From NCBI GenBank assembly GCA_009761415.1, contig QUOL01000011.1, positions 806,001 to 870,000 on the forward strand: DNA of 64,000 nucleotides. Direction: 5' to 3'. Shown in pieces: positions 1-12,294 of this stretch. Positions within the stretch are counted from its first letter, which is position 1, and every line of letters starts with the position of its first letter. The position numbers and the translations under genes were made by a program. Source of the DNA: Sarcomyxa edulis (taxonomy: Eukaryota; Basidiomycota; Agaricomycetes; Agaricales; Mycenaceae). The notes beneath the pieces are model-generated. The model was given only the letters and a program-made list of their open reading frames with translations. It had not been told where the DNA came from and searched no databases.

Positions 1-136
1 GACTGAATCAACTAACGTGGCTCTCACATCAGGAATCCTTGCCACACTTCGTCATCATCATGCCGCCCACCCGTCGGAACACTTTTGGCCACTTAAAGAG
101 CCTGATCTCGTTTCTCACCCTCAATATCCCTCAAAC

Positions 137-2307
137 ATGTTCCCCGTATACCTCCAAGGAACATCGGGCGTTTTGATTCTTCTTATAGGACTATTTCTCG
201 TCGGTACGATAGGGCGCACTTACCTCGCTAGACGGCGCAGGAACAGCCACACCACTAAGCTCAATGGGCCAGCCAACGAGAGCATCATCTTCGGTTTAGG
301 TAAACTCATCAGCTCAGCGCCAGACCCCGGAGCTCTCTACCAGGATTGGATGAGTGCATACGGCCCGGTATTCGAGGTTCCTGCCCCTTTCTTCACGAAG
401 AGAGTTGTGGTCTGCGACCCAAAGGCGATAGCCCATTTCTACTCGAGGGAAACTTATGGATATGTTCAAACCAAATTTTCTAGGTCGTTCATCGCTAGAT
501 TCGTGAGTGATTAGCTCTTCAGAGTTTCTCTGGCGCTGATTCGATCGATGCGGTGATAGCTGGGTCGTGGTTTGCTGTGGGCCGAAGGTGATAGCCACAA
601 GAGGCAGCGCCAAGCACTATCGCCTGCCTTCAGCAATGCGGCTATTCGGCGGGTCACATCTGTGTTCTTCGATTCGTCCTATAAGGTATTTTGTACCATG
701 ATTCATGCTTCCCATTCAAGCCTCACCTCTTTGTACAGCTAAAGAATGCTTGGGATTCTCTCCTTGAATCAAGTTCCACGGATGGCGTCGTCATCGATGT
801 CCAGAGCTGGTAAATGAATGGTTTTAGTCTCACAGAAGCATGATACTAATATCCTTTAGGATGAATCGTATCTCGCAAGTCACCTTTTTGTACTATGGCC
901 ATTCTAGGACACTTATACTCTGTTCAGGCTGGACAGTATCGGGATTGCTGGATTCTCGCACGACTTCAGGACCTTAGACGGCGAGACGTCTGCTGTGTCT
1001 GAAGTCTTTGACTCGTTCGGAACCTCGAATACCACATTCCTCTCCACAGCTGTTTTCTTACTCGGCCAGGTCATTCCCGGCCTTGCGAGGCTACCGACAG
1101 CTAAGAATGTGTTATTCAACAAATTGGGGGCTACTACAAGTGCAATCGCAGATCAGTTGCTCGAGGAGACGAGGAAAGAAAAGCAAGGTATCGTCGACAA
1201 AGGCAAATCTGAAGACAAGTCGATCATTGGCCTTCTCAGTATGTTTTTATTATGACTCTGATCGCTTTGAGTCTCATGTTTGACCCTCCAACAGTCAAAG
1301 CGGAGTCTTCGGCAACAGATCTCTACATGTCGCAAGAAGAGATTATAGCACAGGTCCGACTGCCTACAAACAGTTATTACGACCCGGGGATGCTGACTTC
1401 ATGATAGATCAATGTGCTCCTACTCGCTGGATACGAGACAACGTCTAGTACGTTCATATTCCATGATGTTGAAACATGACTAATGGTATTTTTTTACAGT
1501 CAGCCTGACTGTACGTGCACCCTCTACTCGCTCGGTCAATCTGACTTCTCATCTATCGATCTATATGCAGTGGGCTCTCATCGAACTTTCGAAGCGTCCC
1601 GAGCTTCAAACCAAATTACGCGAGGAGCTTTCTCAATTCTCGGGAACTGACCCTACTTACGAACAACTGTTGGGCTCATTACCATACCTTGACGCCGTCG
1701 TCCACGAAATTCTGCGTTTGCATCCTGCCTTATCTGAGACATCTAGATTGGTATGTCGACCCATCTTCTTTCCGTCACACCGTGCTCATGGCTACTTAGG
1801 CTGCCGAAGACGACATCCTGCCTCTCAGCAACCCAATAACCACCGCTTCTGGGCAAGTCACGACCTCCGTCAGCATCGCGAAAGGTACCATGATCACCAT
1901 TCCCATTAATTGTCTCAATCGCTCCGACGCGATGTGGGGTAAGGATGCCAAAGAGTTCATTCCGGAAAGATGGCTCGACCCTGCGCGCAACCCGGAAACC
2001 GGGGCACTCGCAGCTAAAGACATACAAGGTCACCGCCATCTACTCACCTTTGTCGACGGTCCCAGGATATGTCTTGGCCGGCATTTTGCTTTGGCAGAGT
2101 TCAAGGTGGGTAGAGCCAATATCTCAATGCCTAGCGCTGATTGACCGCACATAGGCTGCATTGTCCGTTCTTATACGCAACTACACTTTCGAATTCCCAG
2201 GTGGGAAAGATACGAAGATTGACGTGCATAGATCTATTTTGCCGCGTCCAAAGGTCGCTGGAGAGATAGGAGCCAGGTTGCCTTTGACTGTCAGGCGAGT
2301 GGACTGA
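137..2307 (+). CDS. Cytochrome P450 monooxygenase, multi-exon
   Basis: Heme-thiolate monooxygenase, probably ER-anchored: a hydrophobic segment (GVLILLIGLFLVGTI) follows the first in-frame ATG at 137, since the reading frame further upstream has no ATG. Visible motifs are the I-helix AGYETTS (about 1420-1448), the K-helix EILR (about 1708) and the heme loop FVDGPRICLG, whose ligand Cys codon is at 2070-2072. Exons can be joined without frame breaks (137-502, 560-685, 739-809, 860-874, 928 onward, and so on) and the protein ends VRRVD. Exon 860-874 is only 15 nt and is followed by an intron that appears to start with GC. All catalytic landmarks are present, so the gene looks intact. Substrate and CYP family cannot be told from the sequence alone. 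Confidence 0.93.
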
Positions 2308-2694
2308 TATGAAGGCTGGATACAGTCAGTATGTAGACCAATATGTGCTAGTTTTCCTGTCGTACTTCTGTAGCCAATCGTTTTGAGTAGGTTTGATGTA
2401 CAACGCCTCGGACTCTGAAATTTAGACTTGAAATTGCCGTCAACTCACTAGGATTGCTCTTTATATTTTTCCACTCTGATATCTGGGCTCGTCGAGGCTG
2501 TCGAGTCTGCATCGTCGAGTCTGCACTACGCATCCGAGTTTCGCATTTCTTGAATCATTCGATGTGTTTGGAAGAGTCATATTCTGTGCCAAAACAAATT
2601 TCAACATGGCATACGCACGCGCTACTTTGCACGCGTCCGAGTCGAAATAACATACGCCCTTTCTTTCTCTCCTCCAACCACCGTGTCGTCCACG
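2308..2694. other. Intergenic, P450 to HD-domain gene
   Basis: 387 bp between two genes in the same direction. The last 40 bases before the ATG at 2695 are pyrimidine-rich, as is common for fungal leaders. No TATA box, RNA gene or repeat was seen. Confidence 0.5.
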
Positions 2695-5068
2695 ATGTCG
2701 GACACCCTCGATCCCGACCAAGAAATAGACTATCCTATCGTCTATAGAACAGCCCCGCGATCCGTCAAGGATCCAATACACGACCTCAGTGCGTATGCAT
2801 TGCACTCCACGTGTTTGTTAGCTTTAATGGCCCTTTGTTGCTCTTCTAGTTCCCATATTTCCAAAGGCTTGTGCCGTCATTGATACGTACGTGCTCAATC
2901 TTCCAAACCATATCTTACTAAAGGATACGGTATACCAATAGCCCCCAATTCCAGGTAGGTGCAGCTTGAAATGAAAAGACAATCGTCTGACGCTTCAGTA
3001 GCGTCTACGATACATTAAACAACTCGGTACCTCCTACTATGTCTGGACTGGTGCCTCTCACAACCGTTTCGAACACTGTCTAGGTATATGCACGCATATA
3101 CATGGCTCATACTCCATCTAACACCATTTACAGGTGTTGCCTATCTTTCGCGCCTTATGGCGCAACATCTCAAGACCAATCAACCGGAGCTAGGCATCAC
3201 TGACCGTGATGTCGAATGCGTCGAGCTAGCAGGACTGTGCCATGATTTGGGTCATGGGCCATGGAGTCACGTATGGGATGGAATCTTTATTCCTATAGCA
3301 TTGCACGTATAAGCTGGCTTTTTTTTCTGTATTTATCTAACCGACTGAATGCAGGAAAGGGTGTCAATGGAAACACGAGGATGGCAGTGAAATGATGTTT
3401 AACTCCCTCGTGGACGACAGCGGTATTCCTTTCACTGACAGCGACAAACGATTCATCAAGGCTCTCATTGCCGGTGACCCCCAGAAGTGCGAGTAAGTCT
3501 ATATTGTCACTCTGTCTCTACGAGCGTAGCTAACACCCCGACAGTCCTGGCGAGAAATCGTTCCTATTTGATATCGTGGCCAACAAACGAAACGGAATTG
3601 ACGTCGACAAGTATGTCCATACATATATCGTATAGTCTCTCTTCCTTACGCCCTCCTAGATTTGATTACATAGCACGCGATTCGCATATGGTTGGCGAGA
3701 AAGGCAACCTGTCCCTGATTCGGTAGGTGCAATTTCAGTCGTAATGTTATTCAGCACTCACACTTCATCGCAAGGTTAATCAAATCTGCTCGTGTGATCG
3801 AGAACCAGATATGTTTCGATATCAAGGACGCCAACACGATTCTTGAGATTTGTTACACTCGATTTCGACTCCACAAGATGATATACAACCACAAGACTGG
3901 TGCGTAAATGCATGCGTTCCGCTTGTTCTGTCTTAGTACTGAATGACCTTTATAGCCAAAGCTATCGAGTACATGATCATTGACGGACTGCTAGCGGCTG
4001 AGGAGCATTTGAAGATCGCAGAACGCGTCTTCAATGCAGAGGCATACCTATACTTGACCGATGATATCATGCCCCAGATAGAGTGCTCCAAGGATCCTGT
4101 ACGTTCTCTCGATGCAGCTGTTAACTCCAAAACTGATCCCCTCGATACCTATAGGAACTCGCAGCATCCCGTGCGATATTCTCCCGCATACGTACTCGTG
4201 ACCTATACAAATGTGTCGATTTCAAGGTCATCGAATGGGCTTATCGCGATATAGTCCGCGACTACATCACTCCAGCTACCGTCGTCAGCTTCGCAAAAAA
4301 TGCCACACTTGAAAGCGGTGATGATGCTAGTTTCGATATCGATGAATTGACGGAGGATCATGTCATTGTGGATATGTCTTCCATGCATTATGGTATGCAG
4401 GATAAGAATCCACTCGATTTTGTCAAGTTTTATGCCAAGAACAAGCCTAACAGTCAGTGTCTCGAATTCTTCACTGTTCGTTTATCACTAAAAGCTCGTG
4501 TGCAGAGTGCGCGTCGGCACAGAAAGGCGACATGACGATGCTCCTCCCAGCCTGCTTTGGTGAAGTGATGCTACGAATCTACACTAAAGACGCCCGGTAC
4601 GTCTTTTTCTTATCATGCCGTCTTTCACGGCGTTGAATAGGCCCGATGTCACATAGATTCTTCGGTATCGTGCAAGCGGGTTACAGAGCTGCTTTGGAAG
4701 CAATGCAAGCTTCGATGGCTGGTGACACCAAGACAAACGTAGTGCCTTCCACCCCGCCCCCAATTGACACCGACACCGAAGGACCTTCGACTCCGCGATC
4801 GAAGACTCTCTCAGGACAGTCCAGCTATACGAAGCTCGGGATTGATTCTCCTAAAATAAACGCTACTCCTACTCCGTTGGCTTTGGGATCGCACAATAGC
4901 TTTACGACCGTGGACAAAGGTTATGTACCCAGCCCACGAATACACAAGAAGCCGAAAAGCAGTTCGACGGCAGTGATTCCGGTTCTTAATCTCAAACGGG
5001 AAGGTGAGAAGTGTGGTGAAGGGAATAGTGGCGAAGAGCCAAGACCGGCGAAGAAGAAGAGACGCTGA
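2695..5068 (+). CDS. SAMHD1-like HD-domain dNTP triphosphohydrolase
   Basis: Predicted to cleave dNTPs to deoxynucleoside and triphosphate. The N-terminal exon gives KDPIHDL, and spliced exons give [14 protein letters not shown] then [12 protein letters not shown]. The HD motif is [12 protein letters not shown] (about 3235-3270), and the last metal ligand lies in [11 protein letters not shown] (about 3662-3694). The residues matching human R164, H167, H206, D207 and D311 are therefore all present. There is no SAM domain. The C-terminal tail (from about 4700) is Ser/Thr/Pro-rich and ends in a basic run (PAKKKRR) that could be a nuclear signal. Eight or more short introns interrupt the gene. 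The start at 2695 is the first in-frame ATG. It is convergent with ADE2, 274 bp apart. Whether it controls dNTP pools or restricts retroelements in this fungus is not shown. Confidence 0.9.
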
Positions 5069-5342
5069 TGATGAGGGGTGCGTGGTGCTGCGGTAATTTG
5101 TTTTCTGTTCGAATTCGTTTTCAAGCATTAGAGTGGAGCATGGATTAGACTTTTGACTCGTACTGTAGATACATACTGAACTTAAATATCTCGAACTGTA
5201 CATATCGCTTATAATTTGTGGATACATCGGTCTAATTATATGATGCAAGGCATTTTTAGCCTCGAGTCTCCCTCGACTGACATTTGCGTAGTCTATACAG
5301 ATCATCATGATCAACGGTCAACTATGATGTTGATGGCCACAA

Positions 5343-7312
5343 TCACGACCGTTTTACTTCGTACTTCTCCCATCCAACTTGTTCCAACTTTTCGACTTTA
5401 CCGAGCACTTCAGTCTCTAAGGTCTTGAGATATTGCTCCATTGTTGCTTGTAAAGTGGGATCAGCTGCAGCAATGATCCGAACAGCGAGGAGGGCAGCGT
5501 TGGCGCTATTGTTGATAGCTACTGTTGCGACTGGAATACCACGCTGGTGGAGTTCAGGATTAAATAAACCATCAGCGATTAGTTGAGTGACAAAATCACA
5601 CTCACAGGCATCTGGACAATGCTATACAATGAATCCACGCCGTCAAGCGAGCTTCCCTTAACGGGAACGCCTACCACCGGGAGAGCCGTCATAGCGGCTA
5701 CCATCCCAGGAAGGTGAGCGGCCCCTCCGGCACCAGCGATGATCGTACGAAGACCGCGTGACGAAGCGGATCGAGCATACTCTACGAGTCTGTCGGGTGT
5801 TCGATGAGCAGAGACGATGGTTAGCTCGTATGGAATCCGGAAACTGTCAAGGATACGAGCTGCTGGTAGCATGGTGGGGAGATCGGAGTCGGAGCCCATT
5901 ATGATGCCTACTAGAGGATTCTTATGTGAGAGACCGGAACCGGGTGTTGGTGGTATGGGAGCGTAGAGGTCTGTTTCTGTTAGGGGAGACGAAGGGAGAG
6001 CAAGAAGGAGGGGACGAAGGCGTTCTCGCAGTTGAGCATCAGAATTGGCGACGATGGTGATATGTCCCATTTTACGACCCTTGCGGCATTCGGATTTGCC
6101 GTATAGGTGGACGCTTGCTCCTGCAATTGTAAGAGCGAGGTTGACGATGGAGGTTATTTCGGACATTGAGGATGAGAACCCGATGAGGTTGAGCATAGCT
6201 GTGGCGGGAACTTTTAGGGCGGTAGAACCGAGTGGTAGAGACAGGATGGCGCGGAGATGGTTCTCGTATTGAGAGGTCTCGCAGGCTTCGATAGTGTAAT
6301 GACCGGAATTATGCGGTCGAGGTGCTATCTCATTCACATATAGTTCTCCTAAATACAAAGTATTAGTAGGCAAGAAGCTATTCGAGTATTAGCCATACCA
6401 TTCTCGAGTAGGAACATCTCGACACCAAAGACTCCGGCGCCTTCGAAGGTCTTCACTCCTGCTTCCGCAACGAGTTGGGCTCGGGCACAGATATCATCGT
6501 GCCCACGACTGCGTAATGGAGCAAAGACAATATGACATATATTATCTTTCTGGATTGTTTCCACTGCTGGATATGACTGGACTTGTCCATCCGTAGTCCG
6601 TACCACCATTACTGCCACCTCTTTGATGAAGGGAACCCATTTTTCTGCATACAGAGGACGATTTCCGAGAGCAGTAATAGCCTCTTCTGCCTGGGACAAT
6701 TCACGAAGTACAAAGTTACCTCGACCATCGTAGGCAAGAGTCCGGCTTTTGAGCATCAAAGGCAGTCCCAATTTGTGTGCTGCAGCATGTATAGATTCGA
6801 TGGATGAATCGACTTGAAGGAATTCCGAGATAGGGGAGCCATGTGAACGAAGATGTTCTTTCTGGGTGAACTTGTCTTGAATGATCTTGATCGTGGATGG
6901 ACTGGGATGGATCGGGGTATTTTTCTGTACTTCCAGGAGCGTGTCAACTTGAACATGCTCAATTTCGACCGTCAGAACATCAACTTTTGCGGCCAAAGTA
7001 CGGATCATCTGAGGGTCTGCGAAGGAGCCATCGATATGCGCTAGTTGGGGGTCTGTTGGTGCTAGAATTTGTTTGGCTGGCCCATGTTCCCCGACATCGA
7101 GGATTACGACCTTTACATTAAGGAGAGATGCAGAGGCAGCGAGCATGCGACCTAGTTGGCCTCCGCCTAGAGTATACAAGTCATAAGACTAGGCTTAAAT
7201 CGATAATGGGAACCGGTAAATCCTGGCAAAAGAAAATCAGCTAAAAATCAGAGAAATACCCTGCTTCATTCTACGCACGCCCACCAAGGATTCCGACTAC
7301 TTTGTCCGTCAT
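5343..7312 (-). CDS. ADE2: Phosphoribosylaminoimidazole carboxylase (PurK-PurE fusion)
   Basis: De novo purine synthesis, AIR to CAIR. The N-terminal half is the PurK ATP-grasp part: [10 protein letters not shown] joined to [12 protein letters not shown], then [13 protein letters not shown] and YAEKWVPF. The C-terminal half is Pur[24 protein letters not shown] and [14 protein letters not shown]. The last exon, after [15 protein letters not shown], continues in frame to a TGA at 5343. The start codon is 7312-7310, followed by a very short first exon whose GT donor restores the conserved GILGGGQLG. At least three introns are present. It diverges from the RSA3-like gene with 126 bp between start codons and converges with the SAMHD1-like gene. 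The order of the two domains is as in other fungi. Confidence 0.95.
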
Positions 7313-7438
7313 GATGTCTAGAAAAACTGACCCGATGGTGAAAGAGGAAAGAGAGTTGCAAAAGTTGCGAAAATTTTGAACTCCGTGGCCGATAAATCAA
7401 ATCTATATCTTTCTCGCTCAACCACACACCTCTTCGGC
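7313..7438. promoter_or_regulatory. Divergent promoter shared by ADE2 and RSA3-like gene
   Basis: Only 126 bp separate the two start codons on opposite strands, so both 5' UTRs and core promoters must fit here or overlap. No clear TATAAA is seen. A pyrimidine-rich stretch precedes the plus-strand gene. Shared control of purine synthesis and ribosome assembly is possible but is inference. Confidence 0.55.
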
Positions 7439-8115
7439 ATGTCTTCCGCTCCAGCACTCACTAAACGCCCAGCGGCTAGAAAAAGGAACAGAAAACGCAA
7501 AAGAAGAGCTGCATCCACAGATTCTAGCGATTCTTCTTCCTCAGATTCTTCGTCCGAGTCCGAGTCTGACTCTGCTCCAAAAAAAACAAAGGCAATCGTC
7601 CCAGCGAAACCCATTCCAGAATCTTCAGACTCTTCGTCTTCGTCTTCTGACTCGTCGTCCGACTCTGATTCCGATGAACCTCCTCAAAAAGCACCTTTGG
7701 TTGTCCCAGTTACACCGAAAGTAGCTCCACCATCACCGAAAAAACGAAATTCACCATCACCTTCTCCTCCGCCTGCAGAAATTCCATCATTTATTCCATC
7801 CACATCTACGCCAAATACCACTGTAATACCAGATACTATCAACCAGGAGCAAATAATGAAGGAAAAGTTCAGGAAATTCTGGATGACTTCGGTGGCCGAT
7901 GGTTTCAAAGATGACCTGGAGCAAATTAGAAAAGTATGTGTCTTTTTGTTACTGTCCACCAAATGAGGTATTTAAACGATTGGCAGGAACCGAACCTAGG
8001 CACTTCACGTCTTGCCCTGCTAATTGACTCGTTGGCATCGGGTGGGGACGTGTTTACTTCTTCGTCTGAAAGTAATGACATTAACGAAATGGATGTCGTT
8101 CTGGGGTCGATATAA
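7439..8115 (+). CDS. RSA3: Ribosome assembly protein 3 (Rsa3)-like
   Basis: Two exons, 7439-7933 and 7987-8115. The first two thirds are a low-complexity nucleolar-type sequence: a basic run (RKRNRKRKRR), then long Ser/Asp/Glu blocks like those of Nopp140-type proteins, then Pro-rich sequence. The C-terminal 60 residues carry the recognisable domain: KFRKFWMTSVADGF, DDLEQIRKEPNLG and LALLIDSLASGGDVF, matching the short Rsa3 family domain (aromatic start, DDL..IR, then LL..L..G...F). In yeast Rsa3 helps early 60S subunit assembly. The in-frame sequence before 7439 lacks another ATG. The domain match is by eye; the Ser-rich part alone would be uninformative. Confidence 0.8.
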
Positions 8116-9183
8116 ATTGAATTGAGGTCACGAACCTGGTGATGTTGATGGGGTTCAATCAAGTATACGGACGTGACTGCTACCACAGGTCATAGACGGC
8201 TCTCACCGCACCGTCTGTGCCACCCAGACCACCACTCCACTCCACGCAATTATGTCGAACGTTGGCGTTGCGACGTGGTGAGGACTATTCGTCAATCCGT
8301 CCAGAATAATATGAATGCAACATGTGATGTTCCATGCGTCTTGTCTGTTCTTCTGTTACATCAAATATCGATGCCTGTCGACTTGACTCTCGCCATGTGA
8401 TGTTCGTTTTTTTCGTCGTTTCTCTGTCCTTCCCATATACCGATATTTGACGCTTCCGTAACTTCCTAGATTCTTAGGAAACCTGATTTCATTAGTAGCG
8501 AACCGGCGGCCCGTTTCGTTTTCTGGCCTTTTGGCCACACATAACGGCTCTTCGTCGGATTCTGCATTGAATATAGTGCTGATCTGTAAAGTACACGAGG
8601 ATGCGGAGTGCTAATTCAATTATTTCAGTCTTGGCATCGACGGTCTCACCCCTCGGAGAAACAATGCGAAACTGCGTATGCTTGTGATACTCTTTCTGGC
8701 TCTCATCATTGCTCAATTGACCTATAGTTGTGACTCTCGAAAGACTTTAGTGCTTGCCTGAACTCGCTGCTTCAGTTCACATTGCTTGCATAGTCTTTGA
8801 GCAGCCAGTAATGCCACAACTCTTCGCGTGGCGTCGATCTTTCCGAGTGGACGCGGGACCGCCATCTCCACGTCTAAATCTCTGTCTTCTAACAGGGTGC
8901 TTCCTTATAGCTTCAGCTTCCTAGATTCTTCTGCCTCCTCAGTGATCGTTTAACTATCCGACGAGGGCCGCCGGACCGCCAGAATTAATCCAGGAGGTAT
9001 GTTGACCTCCTCAAAAGCATCATTTTCTGCTCAACCATTGAGTTTTTTCTTTGTCTAGGTGATCTGCGTACCCGAGGGTATTCCGATGATATTGCCAAGG
9101 TGGTATAAAGAGGGTCCTGGATTGACTGGAGTCTCCCCAGAACTCGTTCTCTGCAGGTTTACACTCGTCCTCTTCCTGAAAAC
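8116..9183. other. Intergenic, 1.07 kb without recognised gene
   Basis: Short overlapping reading frames occur on both strands but none has a recognisable domain or a convincing start with splice sites. The last 80 bp hold the TATA box and leader of the pectate lyase gene. No tRNA-like B box or tandem repeat was seen. Confidence 0.5.
9104..9110 (+). promoter_or_regulatory. TATA-like element of pectate lyase
   Basis: TATAAAG, 80 bp before the ATG at 9184, a usual position for a fungal TATA box. Confidence 0.5.
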
Positions 9184-10674
9184 ATGAAGTGGCTCGTCTC
9201 TCTCCTCGCCTTTGCAGCAATCCAGGCTGTCTCGGTAAGTGAAAGTCACATCGTAGCGTACACGGGTGCTCATCCACATCATCTAGTCTACGCCCACCCC
9301 CGGAATCGTCAAGCGGGCCTCTGTAGACGATGTCGCGACCGTCGGATATGCCATTGGGTAATTTTACTCGACATATTCCTGTTTAGCGTCGTGTCTCATA
9401 TACACCCCTAGAACTACTGGCGGATCTGGGGGTCCCACTACTACTGTCAGCACCCTCGATGCCCTCACATCCGCTGTGACTGGGGACGCTAAAAAAATAG
9501 TCATCATCTCCGGTGAGTACGATTTGTCTTGAAAAGGCCGTGGAATAATCTGACCGTCGTGCAGGTAGCATCACTGGTAACGCTGTTGTCAAAGTTGGCT
9601 CCAACACTTCTGTCATCGGTGCTGCTGGCTCTTGTAAGTTTTTCGGTGGCTTATGAATCTCTTCTAGAAGAATGATTGTTCCTCTAGCTCTCAATGGTAT
9701 AGGACTCCGCGTCCTGAGTGAATCCAACGTCATTCTACGCAACGTCAAGATCTCAAAGGTTCTGGCTTCCGCCGGTGACGCCATCGGGATTCAAGCTGCC
9801 AGCAACGTCTGGGTCGACCACGCCGATCTCTCGAGTGACAGAGACCACGACAAGGATTTGTTAGTCCAAACTTGTCACACTCATGGCAGACTTTCTGATC
9901 AACTTCATTCTTCCAGCTACGACGGTCTTCTTGACATCACTCATGGCTGCACTGGAATCACCGTGACCAACAGCAAATTGTACGACCACTGGAAGGCATC
10001 GCTTATCGGACACTCCGACAGCAATGGTGCCCAGGACGTGGCGATCACAGTGACCATGGGTAAATCTCTCTTAGTTGTGTACTTTATGCTTTCGTTGACA
10101 TAGTTTTTCACTAGCAAACAACTACTGGTCCGACCTCAACTCCCGTACTCCTTCTTTCCGTTTCGGTCATGGTCACATCTTCAACAACTACTTCGAGAAT
10201 AACAACGGTAAATCCCTGCATTCATAATATGTCATGATTTGTTTGCTCATTATATTAATATCCAGATGGTATCAATACTCGCGATGGTGTGTAGTACAAA
10301 ATGAGATTGTCACGTAAACCTCTAATCACCATGACAGGAGCCGAACTTCTTGTTGAAAACAACGTCTGGGTCGGTGAGTAGTGCGATGCCATAATAACTC
10401 GATCCTCTGACTGATATCTGTGACTATTTCCATAGGCACTGACAAGCCCGCGTACAGTACTGATGGAGGTAATTTATTACGCCACTTACGAGTCTCAGTC
10501 TTGCTCATCATACGGATAGGTTTCATCGTCGCCAATGGCAATGACTTTGGAGGTGCTAGCAACACCGCACCTGTCGGCGACTTTACCAAGCCACCCTACA
10601 GTTACAGTCTCATCGACACCGCGAGCGTCAAGGCCTCTGTCACCGCAAACGCGGGTCAAACGTTGACTTTTTAA
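9184..10674 (+). CDS. Secreted pectate lyase, polysaccharide lyase family 1
   Basis: Cleaves de-esterified pectin by beta-elimination outside the cell. [17 protein letters not shown] is a signal peptide. A dibasic KR ([10 protein letters not shown]), about ten residues into the second exon, looks like a Kex2 processing site. Parallel beta-helix motifs follow: GITGLRV-type start read here as NGIGLRVLS, then [36 protein letters not shown], and the catalytic region [17 protein letters not shown], which contains the R-x-P-x-x-R pattern. The Ca-binding Asp positions (DH, DYYDG, LLD) are present. It has many short introns; the stop is at 10672-10674. All landmarks are intact, so an active enzyme is likely. 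A pectin lyase role is less likely given the Ca-binding Asp residues. Confidence 0.92.
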
Positions 10675-10756
10675 GGGAAGGTGATATCATGAGTGGGATG
10701 GAGATACGCGTCAATGTACTATTTCTACGATTTTCTGCTGTTGGTTGTTCAGATTC

Positions 10757-10765
10757 TATATAAAA
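10757..10765 (+). promoter_or_regulatory. TATA-like element of alpha/beta hydrolase
   Basis: TATATAAAA, about 120 bp before the ATG at 10885. It also supports the choice of that start, since the frame upstream (from 10693) has no ATG. Confidence 0.4.
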
Positions 10766-10884
10766 TTTGGTCAGCTTCTACCACGTTGGCGGTAAATTTG
10801 GTACGACCACGGCTTCGAAGATGGGCATGCATAGCGCTGCCTCAAAAATGTGCCACATTGCAATTGCCACTTCTAGGCTTCAAC

Positions 10885-12294
10885 ATGCTTGAGCAGTCTA
10901 TAACATATGAGCCGCGACTTGCTTATTCCCTCCACATCACCGCAAAACGTTATTGGATTCCTGCTTTCGAACACAACTCCGACGACCCAAATGCTCTCAC
11001 TTTGATTTTGCTTCACTCTACAGGGTTTCACAAGGAGGTCTGGGAGCCAACGCTCGAACGGATCTTCGAGCTCGCATCGAATCTCGTCAAGATACGGGAA
11101 GCTTGGGCAATTGACTGCCCGAATCATGGCGAATCTGCGAGACTGAATGCGAAAGCGTTGACGCATCCGGATTTCTACCATAACTGTACGGTTACTGCAT
11201 TGATAAGCGTCTCTGGAATCATTGTTGATCGCATTTGACATAGTCACTTGTGAGAAATACGCACAGGGCGTGTATCATTTCCTTTCTGCAGGGCCTGACC
11301 ATGGAGCACACGTCGACTTCAGAAAACGGAATCTGGTGGGTATCGGGCATTCTTTGGGAGGGGTGGCTTTGTGAGTGCTGTCCATGTCTCCTTATAATTG
11401 AAGCTCATGGTAGTGTAGATCCGTACTTCAAGGCATCGAACCTATCCTACCATTCTCTTCCATCGTAATCGGTAAGTCAATGCCAAAATCTGACGTCTCA
11501 TAAGCGAGGCTGACGCCTTTCGGTTTCGACAGTCGATCCCATGCTGAGCCCTGCAGGTCCGGACTATTTCAACGACCTACGAAAGAGACTAGTGAAAGGC
11601 GCGTACGAAAGACGTGACGTATGGCCCACACGCGAGGAAGCAAAAGAGGCTCTTATGAATCGTCGAAGAACCAGTAGATGGCACCCTCGCGTTCTGGATC
11701 TCTACGTTGTCAGTTGACCATATGTTGTTGCATGATTGAACGTTGTCTGACCTTTTTCAGAAATACGCCATTGTACCCCACCCAGGAGGTAATCATAGGA
11801 CTCCTTATGACGGTTTCACGCTTGCTTGCACTCGGGACCAGGAAGCTGTAAGTAATGTGCAGTTCACTGTCAGACTTCCCTGATCCTTTTTCGTGCAGGC
11901 CATGTACAGAGATGTAGATGGTCCCACAAAACCATTGCTTGATCTAAACCAAGCGTGCGCTCGGATACCTGTGCATATTGTCTTTGGTGGCATAAAAGAC
12001 ATAATGTTCGTCTTTTGGTGTTTATTCTAGTACCTTCCTCTTATAATTCATCTCTTATTCCAGACAAAAAGAGGTTCATGACGCCCTAGTGGATCCCGAT
12101 TCTGGACGACATTTTGCATCTATAACTACCATCCAAAAGGCTGGACATCTGGTAATGCGCTCGTCGTATCTTCGACTCGATGTCTCGTATTGATCCCTTC
12201 GCAGGTCCCACAGGAGGCTCCAGAAGAGCTCGCTGATGTGATTTTTGAGGCCCTTGGCACCAATTCTAGGAATGTGTCGAAGTGCAAGCTCTGA
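10885..12294 (+). CDS. Alpha/beta hydrolase with C-terminal PTS1 (Lpx1-like)
   Basis: The first exon gives LTLILLHSTGFHKEVWEP (oxyanion-side strand) and AIDCPNHGES. Later exons give the nucleophile elbow GHSLGG (about 11347-11365), IVDPMLSPAGPDYFNDLRKR, PVHIVFGGIKD and the catalytic His in QKAGHLVPQEAPEE. The nucleophile, acid-side strand and His are all there. The last three residues are CKL (protein end NVSKCKL), which fits the PTS1 rule [SAC][KRH][LM] for import into peroxisomes. The family resembles yeast peroxisomal lipase Lpx1, which ends QKL. It follows the pectate lyase by 210 bp, but nothing links their functions. At least five introns are present. Substrate unknown; an esterase or lipase activity is inferred from the fold. 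Confidence 0.85.

Noticed and set aside
17..136. P450 start at 17
   Set aside because: The codon is GTG and the residues before 137 do not look like a P450 anchor; ATG at 137 precedes the membrane helix.
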